Of a DNA stretch of 23,776 nucleotides, positions 7,776-14,832 are shown piece after piece. The position numbers were made by a program, and so were the translations under genes. A model generated the notes under the pieces. The model saw nothing but the letters and a program-made list of their open reading frames with translations, had not been told where the DNA came from and ran no database searches. The DNA comes from an uncultured Acidobacteriota bacterium (GTDB lineage Bacteria > Acidobacteriota > Thermoanaerobaculia > Gp7-AA8), in NCBI GenBank assembly GCA_946887105.1, contig CAMPKJ010000055.1, forward strand, positions 1 to 23,776. Reading direction: 5' to 3'. Position 1 is the stretch's first letter; every line of letters starts with the position of its first letter.

Positions 7776-9571
7776 GCGTACGCACGCGCCCTGATTCGTC
7801 GTTCATGCGCCGTTCCCGGGCTCTCGCTTTGCGTGGGATCCGTCTGCCCCGCGAGCTCGCCTGGCGGCGCCGGTTGCGCCGGTGCGCAGATTCGAAGATT
7901 GCGCCGCTGCTGGTCAGCGAGCGCGGCGACGCGCACGTCCGCGAAGTCCTCGAACGAATCAGGCCTCGTCTGGCCATGGTGATGTCGTCGCTGGCCGGGC
8001 CGTCAGTGCTCGACGACCAGCAGTTCGTGCAGAAGCTTCATCACGCGCTGGACCCGCTGGCGTTCTGTGCCGAGATCACCGCGAAAGGCGCGAAGCTCCG
8101 GGCATACTGCGACATCACCGCGACAGTGGTCGTTTTCGAAGCGCTTCTGCGGGAGATCGCGGCGGAGTTGCGCTCGAGCGAGATCGACGTTGCCACGCGG
8201 ATCGCCGCGGCGGCAGGAAGAGCCCGTGAGGCGCTCGTCGTGGCCGGCCGGCGCATGCTCGACGCCGGGCGGCATGAGGATGCCGCCGCCTGCGCACGCC
8301 GCGCGCTGGACATCATGAGCGCCTGTCCGCTCTCCCAGAAGCTGCTCATGGATGCGTTGCGCGCGCGGCGGAACGCCGGTGCAACGCTCACCGCCAATGA
8401 GGAGAACGGCCTGGCCGACCTGCGCGGCCGCTTTTGTCCGCGGCCGTTCGAGGTGATCGTGAGCGGTCAGGGCGTGCGGTGGAATGAAACGACCGGCACG
8501 ACCGAGCAGGTGATGGGCTCGACGTACGCCTGCGATTGCGCGGCGTGGGTGCCATTCGTCACCGGCAACATGCTCGAAGGCGAATCGGCGAATGCCGTCT
8601 GGAACTCCCCCGGCATGCAGGAAGTCCGGCGTTCGGTGCTCGACGGCGACTACTCTTACTGCAGTCGAACCCTCTGTCCGGCCATCGTGAACGACCAGCT
8701 GCCGCGGACGGAAGCCGTCACGGCGCCGCGTCTGCGCCGCATCATCGACAATCGCGAGACGCTCGTTGCCGACGGTCCACTCCACGTCGCACTTGGTCAT
8801 GACAGCTCGTGCAACCTGGCCTGCCCTACATGCCGTAACGATTTGATGATGGCGAACAGGGAGGAGAGCGAGCGCCTGGATCGCGCGCGCGACCGGGTCA
8901 TCCTGCCGATGCTGCACGACCGGCGGATCGGCGTCCATCTGACCGCGTGGGGTGATCCGTTCGCCAGCCGTCATTACCGCTCGATCCTCGAGGCGCTCCG
9001 GGAGCCGGGTTACGAGGGTGTCGGGCTTTTCCTGCTCACGAACGGCCTCGGTTTGACGCCGCACACATGGAAAGCCATGCCGCATCTTGCGGAAAAGATC
9101 GTCGAGCTACGCGTCTCGGTCGATGCGGCAACCAGGCAGACGTACGAGAACGTGCGCCGCCCCGGACGGTGGGAAGTCATTCGCGAGAACCTCGCAGTCA
9201 TGGGCGAGCTCAATCGCGCGGGCACGTTCTTACGCAATCGTTTTGCAGGAGGAACGCATCTGGTCAAGAGCGATCTGCAGCTCGACGTGGAACAGCCGGA
9301 CAGCTTCGTCATCGCCTTCGTCGTGCAGAGTGCGAATTTTCGTGAGATGCCCGCCTTCGTCCAGCTGGGCGAGGACATCGGCGCGGACGTCGCATTTCAG
9401 AAGTACTACAGCTTCGGCCACGAGCTGCCGGCGATGTTCGCCTCGAAAGACATCACCTCTCCGTCGCATCCGGAGCATGAACAGTTCCGCGCGATTCTGC
9501 GCGATCCAGCCATGGCCAGTCCGCGAGTGGTGAAGATGTTTCTGTCGCAACTGGAGAGCCGTACCGCATGA
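7772..9571 (+). CDS. Radical SAM protein with N-terminal SPASM-type cluster domain (paralogue A)
   Basis: A 599-residue radical SAM protein. The catalytic motif CNLACPTC lies at C347, C351 and C354 and would hold the SAM-cleaving 4Fe-4S cluster. A cysteine set typical of SPASM auxiliary-cluster domains (C222 in FCPRPF, C254 and C256 in YACDCAAW, then GNM, VWNS, and C297 and C302 in YCSRTLC) lies before the core instead of after it. Residues about 1-215 are Arg-rich and helical, with a TPR-like hairpin near 160-200. The barrel continues with FLLTNG and RVSVDAATRQTYENVRRPG. The start GTG 7772 overlaps the previous stop, and the end overlaps the paralogue's ATG. Compared with the paralogue it has about 20 extra residues around bases 9228-9300. 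Substrate unknown; a sugar or lipid-linked glycan is plausible. Confidence 0.88.
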   Translation: MSVRTRPDSSFMRRSRALALRGIRLPRELAWRRRLRRCADSKIAPLLVSERGDAHVREVLERIRPRLAMVMSSLAGPSVLDDQQFVQKLHHALDPLAFCAEITAKGAKLRAYCDITATVVVFEALLREIAAELRSSEIDVATRIAAAAGRAREALVVAGRRMLDAGRHEDAAACARRALDIMSACPLSQKLLMDALRARRNAGATLTANEENGLADLRGRFCPRPFEVIVSGQGVRWNETTGTTEQVMGSTYACDCAAWVPFVTGNMLEGESANAVWNSPGMQEVRRSVLDGDYSYCSRTLCPAIVNDQLPRTEAVTAPRLRRIIDNRETLVADGPLHVALGHDSSCNLACPTCRNDLMMANREESERLDRARDRVILPMLHDRRIGVHLTAWGDPFASRHYRSILEALREPGYEGVGLFLLTNGLGLTPHTWKAMPHLAEKIVELRVSVDAATRQTYENVRRPGRWEVIRENLAVMGELNRAGTFLRNRFAGGTHLVKSDLQLDVEQPDSFVIAFVVQSANFREMPAFVQLGEDIGADVAFQKYYSFGHELPAMFASKDITSPSHPEHEQFRAILRDPAMASPRVVKMFLSQLESRTA

Positions 9572-11295
9572 AGAGCTCGGTCCGGCGGATTGCCGTCCGG
9601 CTCATCCCTGCCGGGGCGCGACTCCTGATCAGGGAAATCGCCGGACGCGCGCGGTACGAGCTCGCGGCGACGTTCGCGTCACGAAGGCGGCGCGCCGCTC
9701 TGCCGGCGATGCGCGCCGCGTTCGAGGGCTTCGAGTCGCGCAGCGGAGCACCCGCGCAGGCCATCCGTCGCATGGCGTTCCACGCTGGTCACCTTCGAAT
9801 GCTGTCGGCGTCGCTCGCCGGCGGCGGCGCGATGGCGCGCCGTACGTTCTGCGACTCCTTGCTCGCGGCCGCGGAATGCGCGGAAGCGAGCTTCCGTCCC
9901 GCGGCGCTGCAGTCTTACGTGGACGTCACTGTCCGCGTTGCTGCCATGCGTGCGCTCGCCGAGTATCTCGGGGCCGAGCCCGTATTCGGCGGCGATGCTG
10001 CGATGGTCACCGCCGCGCTGGTCGAGCATGCGCAGGACGATCGCTCGGCGCTTCTGGCGCACGCGGAACTGCTTCTCGATCGCGCCAGAACGGAAGAAGC
10101 GGTCCCGCTCGTCCGCCGCGCCTTGCGTCTGCAGGCGGTTTGTCAGACCGCGCAGCAGTTGCTCGCGCGTGCCGTTCCCGGTACCGATTACGACCTGCGC
10201 GACAAGTTCTGCCCGATGCCGTTCACGCACCTGTCGACGAGCTTCAAGGGTGACGCATTCGCCTGCTGCTGCCCGGCCTGGGCGCCGTACGCGATTGGCA
10301 ACATCGTCGACGCGCCATCGGCCGGCGCTGTCTGGAATTCGGAAGAAGCAATCGAGGTCCGGCGCTCCATTCACGACGGCGATTTCAAGTATTGCAGCCG
10401 CACGCTTTGCTCGTATATCGCGGCCCGTACGCTGCCGTCGAAAGCGGAAGTCACGGATCCCGTCCTGCGACGGTACATCGACGAGCGCACGGTCGTCCTG
10501 GCGGAGTCCCCCGCGATGGTGGAGATGAACCATGACCAGACCTGCAATCTGGCGTGCCCGTCATGCCGCACGGAAGTGGTCACGGCCGGCCCGGAAGCAC
10601 AGAGGGTCTACCTTGACGCCGCCGATCGCGTGCTGCTGCCGCTTCTGCGCAAAATGGACGGAATGGCCTATATCTCGGGCGGCGGCGAGGCGTTCGGGAG
10701 CACGCACTACCGGAAGATTCTCGCCTCGCTGAATCGTGAGGAGTTCCCGGGTCTATCCGTGTTCCTGATCACGAACGCTCAACTGCTCAGTGCCAAACGA
10801 TGGGCGGAGTTCCCGAGACTGCCGGAGATGATCGGCAACCTTTCGATCTCCATCGACGCGGCACGCGCAGAGACATACGAGCGCGTGCGCCGTCCCGGCA
10901 AGTGGAAGGTGCTCATGGAAAATCTCGAAATCATTGCGCGGATGCGCAGGGCCGGAACGATCCGCCGCCTGCAGATCAACTTCGTCGTTCAGATCGAAAA
11001 TTTTCGCGAGCTTCCCGAGTTCATCGCCCTCGGCGACCGTCTCGGCGTCGACAGCTTCTGGCTGCAGCGCCTCACGAATTACGGCGCCTTCACCGAACCC
11101 GCTTTCGAAAAAGCGGACGTCACCTCGCCGCTCCATCCCGAGCACGGCGAGCTCCTGGCCATCCTTCGCCAACCCTTCACGAAGGATCCGCGGATCGACA
11201 TGGAGATGCTGATGCCGATCCTGCCGGAGATCGTCGGATCGGACGTTTCGAACCCATGGCTCGGCTCGGGCCGTGCGCCGGCATGGTGGGCCTGA
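9568..11295 (+). CDS. Radical SAM protein with N-terminal SPASM-type cluster domain (paralogue B)
   Basis: A 575-residue paralogue of the preceding gene with the same order of parts: a helical N-terminal region with a TPR-like hairpin (AELLLDRARTEEAVPLVRRAL), SPASM-type cysteines at C215, C233-C235, C276 and C281, then the radical SAM core motif CNLACPSC at C326, C330 and C333. After the core cysteines comes a glycine-rich SGGGEAFG, the expected SAM-contact motif, where paralogue A reads TAWGDPFA. Later landmarks shared by both are FLITN, SIDAARAETYERVRRPG and the terminal TSPLHPEH block. The ATG overlaps the preceding stop (ATGA), so the two proteins are probably made together and may work in sequence or as a complex. 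The reaction cannot be read from the sequence; oxidation, epimerisation or rearrangement of a glycan precursor are possibilities. Confidence 0.88.
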   Translation: MKSSVRRIAVRLIPAGARLLIREIAGRARYELAATFASRRRRAALPAMRAAFEGFESRSGAPAQAIRRMAFHAGHLRMLSASLAGGGAMARRTFCDSLLAAAECAEASFRPAALQSYVDVTVRVAAMRALAEYLGAEPVFGGDAAMVTAALVEHAQDDRSALLAHAELLLDRARTEEAVPLVRRALRLQAVCQTAQQLLARAVPGTDYDLRDKFCPMPFTHLSTSFKGDAFACCCPAWAPYAIGNIVDAPSAGAVWNSEEAIEVRRSIHDGDFKYCSRTLCSYIAARTLPSKAEVTDPVLRRYIDERTVVLAESPAMVEMNHDQTCNLACPSCRTEVVTAGPEAQRVYLDAADRVLLPLLRKMDGMAYISGGGEAFGSTHYRKILASLNREEFPGLSVFLITNAQLLSAKRWAEFPRLPEMIGNLSISIDAARAETYERVRRPGKWKVLMENLEIIARMRRAGTIRRLQINFVVQIENFRELPEFIALGDRLGVDSFWLQRLTNYGAFTEPAFEKADVTSPLHPEHGELLAILRQPFTKDPRIDMEMLMPILPEIVGSDVSNPWLGSGRAPAWWA

Positions 11296-11316
11296 ACTGA
11301 GGAAGATCGCCAGCGC

Positions 11317-12012
11317 GTGAGCCACCACTTCGATCTCGAGCCGGAGTTCCTGGAGCTTCATGAGCTCTGCCGCGAGCAGACCATGACGTCGGTCGAACGG
11401 ATGTACGCGCTCTATTCAGCAACCAACTACATCGTCGAGAACGAACTGCCGGGCGATTTCGTCGAATGCGGCATCTGGCGCGGCGGATCCGTCATGCTCA
11501 TGGCGGCCACGCTGTTGCGGCGCGGCGACACCACGCGCGACCTCTGGCTCTACGATACGTTCGACGGCATGACCGCGCCGGGTGCCGAGGACGTGCAGGC
11601 CATGAGCGGCAGGGCGGCCGCCCACATCCTGCAGGAGCATGAGCGGAAGCCGGGCGATCCGTTCTGGGGCATTGCGGCCCGGGACGGCGTCGAACGGAAT
11701 CTTCGCCGCACGGGCTATCCGTTCCAGCGGTTCCGGGTCATCGAAGGCGACGTCATGGCGACGCTGCCCGAGTGCGCTCCGGAGGCGATTGCATTGCTCC
11801 GGCTCGATACCGACTGGTATGCGTCCACGCGCCACGAGCTCGAACAGCTTTACCCGCGGCTCGTTCCCGGCGGCGTGCTGATCATCGACGACTACGGATA
11901 CTGGCGCGGAGCACGAAAGGCAACCGACGAGTTCCTGGCCACGCTGCGCCCCCGGCCGCTCCTCCAACGCATCGACTACACGGGACGGATCTGCGTGAAG
12001 CCCGGCAACTAG
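11317..12012 (+). CDS. TylF/MycF-like O-methyltransferase
   Basis: A 231-residue member of the macrocin O-methyltransferase (TylF/MycF) family, metal-dependent enzymes that methylate sugar hydroxyls. FVECGIWRGGS at 48-58 is the SAM-binding motif, LYDTFDGM near 84-91 follows it, and D164 (in RLDTDWY), D191 and D192 (in IIDDYG) form the metal-binding set. The spacing of these aspartates matches what I recall for MycF. The start is GTG 11317, preceded by GAGGAAG at 11299-11305, an 11-base spacing that is long but usable. It lies 21 bases after the radical SAM pair and is the last gene of the plus-strand run, facing the convergent sulfatase-fold gene. It probably methylates a sugar of the same exported glycan. 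Confidence 0.92.
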   Translation: MSHHFDLEPEFLELHELCREQTMTSVERMYALYSATNYIVENELPGDFVECGIWRGGSVMLMAATLLRRGDTTRDLWLYDTFDGMTAPGAEDVQAMSGRAAAHILQEHERKPGDPFWGIAARDGVERNLRRTGYPFQRFRVIEGDVMATLPECAPEAIALLRLDTDWYASTRHELEQLYPRLVPGGVLIIDDYGYWRGARKATDEFLATLRPRPLLQRIDYTGRICVKPGN

Positions 12013-12067
12013 CCCGCTGACAGTTCTGCCGCGCAGTCACCTGGTCCACCGGCGTCGTGCGCAGTAA

Positions 12068-14050
12068 TCACCGCACGTATCCGAGCGCGCGGAGACGACG
12101 CACCATTTCCGGGTCGATCGCACGCGACGGCGCGGCGGCATCGATTCCTCGGAGCGACCGGTGCCACTTCGCAATCTCCTCCGCCATCCGCCGCGAATCG
12201 GCACTCGGCGCGAGATTGCGCGTCTCGCCGGGATCGGCGGCGACGTCGTAGCTCTCCACGCTGCCGTTCACGTTCACGATCGTCTTCAGCGTGCCCTCGA
12301 TCTTTGCCGTCCCCGGACGCCGCGACGGAAGCGTTGCGCCCGGACCGCGCAGCGGAAATGACTCGGTCATGATCACAGACGTCGTCTGAGGCATTGACGA
12401 CAGCAGCGGCCACGCGTGAAGCAGACTGACCGGCTCCGCCACCACGACGCCGGCGGTCTGGCCGGGGTTCTTCACGATCAGCGGCACGCGGGTCTCGGAG
12501 TCATAGTTCGCGAGACCGTGGGTGAGAATCCCATGCTCGCCGAAGGACTCGCCGTGATCGGAGAGCACGATGATGAGCGTGCGGTCGTAAACGCCGCGCT
12601 CTCGTAACGCGGCGAATACACGGGCGATCTGATGGTCTTCGAACGCAATCGAGCCGTCGTACTGCGAAATCAGATGCGCGCGCTCGCGCGGCGTGATCTT
12701 CGGGGCACCGCCGGTGAAGGCAGCGATCAGCCGGTTCTCCAGATCGGCCGGCTGTGTCGGGTCGTAGCCTGGGAACAACGTGTCATACGGCGGCGGCGGG
12801 ATGTATGGGTGGTGAGCATCCAGATAGTTGAGGACCAGGAAAAACGGCCGCCGTTTTCCGGTCATGCGATCGAGATACGCAATCGCGAGATCGCTGATCT
12901 CCTCGCCGCCGCGCGAAAGGCGGCGGGTTCGTCGAGGGAGCTCGATCACACGGGAGGCGAGAGCGGCGACACGAGATCGCAGGTAGAAGCTCGACGGCAT
13001 GCCGTACGCCATCCACGGCGGCCGCACATCGAGGTGCTGGAATCCCTGATCGAGACCGAATCCCTCGCCGAGGTATCCGTTCGCGGCGATGGATGCAGTG
13101 GCGTAACCGCGCGCGGCCAAAAGCTCCGCGGCAGTGACCGCGTCTGCCGGAAGCGGCCGTCCGGCTGCCCACCCTTCATCGTAGTGCGCGGTGTGTTCGC
13201 TTCCATAGAGGCCGGTGAAGAGCGACGCGTGGGAGGGCAGCGTCATGTTCGCGGCCGCGTAGGCTCGACTGTAAAGCGTCGCGGTCGTGGCGAACTGCGC
13301 GAGATTGGGAGTCGTGTTCCGGCCGTAGCCGTAGACCGACAGGTGATCGGCGCGTACGGTGTCCATCACGATGAGCACGACGTTCGGTGAGGCAGCGCGC
13401 GGCGGCGGCTGATCCGGCGCGACGTCGCGCGGCGGCGGAACGTTGATGAACATCGCGCCGGCCATCGTCAGCACGAAGATCGCCATCGTCGCGACCGGCT
13501 TGAGGGACCATCGCACCTTCGCGCCGGCGATCCCGAGCAGCACGACCGCGACCATCGCCGCGCCCGCGAGCAGCGCTTTCGTGCGAAACGTGTAGAAGAA
13601 TCCGATCTCGCGGGCGAGCGATAGCGGCGCGACCAGAAGCAGGCTGGCCAGCCACGGACGGTTCCGCAACATCACGACAGCGATCGCGGCACTCACGACT
13701 GGAACCGCCAGTGCGGGTCCGGTCATGACAGCGATGGCGTTCGCGGCGAACGCGGCCGCGAGCCCGACCATGGCGAAACGACCAAGCAGAGCTCCGATAA
13801 GCGGATAGAGAACCAGCAGGAACAGCGTGTAACGATCGTCGGGCGGGATGAATGTCGACGGGAACATCGCCCGCGGGAGCATGACCGCGAACAACGCCTC
13901 GACCGCGCCGTACGCCGCCCATATGGCGGCGCCTCGCAGTCGCACACTGGCCTCGCCGGCTGATCCAGTGGTTTGACTCGCGCCGATGGAAGACGAACCG
14001 CTCATCGCGCAGCGAGAGTACCAGTTGACGCGTGGCTTGGAGGATTGCAT
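12068..14050 (-). CDS. Membrane-anchored sulfatase/alkaline phosphatase superfamily protein
   Basis: A protein of up to 660 residues on the minus strand. Residues about 40-205 contain roughly six hydrophobic segments. The rest is a sulfatase-type hydrolase domain, probably periplasmic: NVVLIVMDTVRADHLSVYGY (metal-binding D230), NMTLPSHASLFTG with T270 at the nucleophile position, and VLSDHGESFGEHG with D498 and H499. True sulfatases need Cys or Ser there for formylglycine, in C/S-X-P-X-R; here it is T-L-P-S-H, closer to phosphoethanolamine- or phosphoglycerol-transferase-like members that use Thr. The C-terminus LRALGYVR recalls many acidobacterial homologues. ATG 14050 has a weak AAGG upstream; ATG 14005 (645 residues) is equally possible. 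It is convergent with the glycan cluster, so a role in modifying surface polymers is only a guess. Confidence 0.88.
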   Translation of the reverse strand: MQSSKPRVNWYSRCAMSGSSSIGASQTTGSAGEASVRLRGAAIWAAYGAVEALFAVMLPRAMFPSTFIPPDDRYTLFLLVLYPLIGALLGRFAMVGLAAAFAANAIAVMTGPALAVPVVSAAIAVVMLRNRPWLASLLLVAPLSLAREIGFFYTFRTKALLAGAAMVAVVLLGIAGAKVRWSLKPVATMAIFVLTMAGAMFINVPPPRDVAPDQPPPRAASPNVVLIVMDTVRADHLSVYGYGRNTTPNLAQFATTATLYSRAYAAANMTLPSHASLFTGLYGSEHTAHYDEGWAAGRPLPADAVTAAELLAARGYATASIAANGYLGEGFGLDQGFQHLDVRPPWMAYGMPSSFYLRSRVAALASRVIELPRRTRRLSRGGEEISDLAIAYLDRMTGKRRPFFLVLNYLDAHHPYIPPPPYDTLFPGYDPTQPADLENRLIAAFTGGAPKITPRERAHLISQYDGSIAFEDHQIARVFAALRERGVYDRTLIIVLSDHGESFGEHGILTHGLANYDSETRVPLIVKNPGQTAGVVVAEPVSLLHAWPLLSSMPQTTSVIMTESFPLRGPGATLPSRRPGTAKIEGTLKTIVNVNGSVESYDVAADPGETRNLAPSADSRRMAEEIAKWHRSLRGIDAAAPSRAIDPEMVRRLRALGYVR

Positions 14051-14064
14051 CCACCGCCTTCGGC

Positions 14065-14307
14065 CGCGATGCGCAGCCGCACCAACTGAACGTCCGCTGC
14101 ATCGGTCGGACGAACCGTCTGCTGTGTCTCGATCAGCAACTCCTTGCGGCCGACAGGGATCGGAACGCCCTCGATCGTCTTGGTCTCGATTCCTCCAGCG
14201 GACGCGCGGGCGTAGTCGACGCCGCAGGCGTTCTTGAGCAGGTCCACCACGATCTCGTCGGCGAGCCTCACGACCTGGTATTTCTCGACCTCTTGTTGGC
14301 TGGTCCG
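14065..14307 (-). pseudogene. Remnant of a nucleotidyltransferase (AbiEii/MNT-like), C-terminal part only
   Basis: A minus-strand stretch of about 80 codons reads like the C-terminal end of a nucleotidyltransferase-fold protein: RLADEIVVDLLKNACG, then GIETKTIEGVPIPVGRKELL, then QTVRPTDAADVQLVRL. The pattern of DEIVVDLL, a short E(I/V)xGVxIP strand, KELL and a terminal DAADV segment is what I remember of AbiEii-like or DUF-type nucleotidyltransferases. The catalytic N-terminal part (GSxxxxDxD) is missing: upstream the frame merges into sequence antisense to the His-rich gene and loses any protein-like character. The open frame runs down to a stop at 14002-14004, which would overlap the alternative sulfatase-fold start (ATGA at 14005). 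It could be a decayed gene or a fragment left by rearrangement. The family identification is from memory of the motif pattern. Confidence 0.5.
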
Positions 14308-14436
14308 CTCAGTCGCGGCAGGTGAGGGCTTTGATGATTGGCTGGGAGTACTGGCGGAGTATCGAACCGCCGTGCTCGCTTGTCGTTCATCGGAATATAC
14401 TTCCGCGTCTCCCGGCTTTGCGCCGACTAGTTCGTA

Positions 14437-14778
14437 ATGTCTCGCTCGACCCTTCGTCTCTTCGCCTTCCTCGTCCTCGCGCTCCTCGGCGCGCCGGTCG
14501 CGATGCACGTCGTCATGCACGACCTGCACGATCACCACGACGAGCACGCGGGCGCGTACGAGGCTGACAGCGATCACGAGCACCCGATCGTCTCCTCGCC
14601 TGCTCCGCAGTTCCCTGACGCGACACGCGCGGCGCTGCCGGTCGAGATCGTCCCGGCCATCACGGCGGCAACATGGACGAGCGTCGCGAGCACTGGTCGC
14701 AACGTTCTGTCGTTCGGCGCGTTGCGCATGGACGACGACGTCGGCCTGCAGCCGCTCCTCTCGACCTTCCTCATCTGA
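14437..14778 (+). CDS. Small exported His-rich protein of the metal efflux operon
   Basis: A 113-residue protein with an N-terminal signal or anchor (residues about 5-22, LRLFAFLVLALLGAP). A His/Asp/Glu-rich stretch follows (MHVVMHDLHDHHDEHAG, then DHEH) that could bind metal in the periplasm. The C-terminal half is not low complexity and ends in DDDVGLQPLLSTFLI, a hydrophobic ending I associate with small leader proteins of CusCBA/CzcCBA-like operons. It lies 54 bases before the outer-membrane factor, on the same strand. A metal-sensing or metal-chaperone role is inferred from composition and position only. No strong ribosome site is visible before ATG 14437. Confidence 0.7.
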   Translation: MSRSTLRLFAFLVLALLGAPVAMHVVMHDLHDHHDEHAGAYEADSDHEHPIVSSPAPQFPDATRAALPVEIVPAITAATWTSVASTGRNVLSFGALRMDDDVGLQPLLSTFLI

Positions 14779-14820
14779 GCCACTCCTCGCAGCGCGTTCT
14801 CACGACCCGCGTTTCTGCGA

Positions 14821-14826
14821 CAGGAG
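14821..14826 (+). promoter_or_regulatory. Ribosome binding site fixing a TTG start
   Basis: CAGGAG lies six bases before TTG 14833. It is the clearest Shine-Dalgarno match near the outer-membrane factor start. With the signal peptide that begins right after it, this decides for TTG and against internal ATG codons. Confidence 0.7.
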
Positions 14827-14832
14827 TGAACT

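Noticed and set aside
12013..12067. Rho-independent terminator between the convergent TylF-like and sulfatase-fold genes
   Set aside because: No stem of useful length followed by a T-run is visible in either direction in these 55 bases.
12632..13390. Plus-strand open frame of 252 codons
   Set aside because: Antisense to the sulfatase-fold gene; no recognisable domain and a composition typical of a reverse-frame shadow.
14373..14401. TATACT at 14396 as a -10 box for the metal operon
   Set aside because: There is no acceptable -35 element at 16-18 bases; TTGTCG nearby is only about ten bases away. I do not call a promoter.
14308..14583. N-terminal half of the minus-strand frame that carries the nucleotidyltransferase remnant
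   Set aside because: It reads like the complement of the His-rich gene and has no catalytic nucleotidyltransferase motif, so I limited the remnant to 14065-14307.
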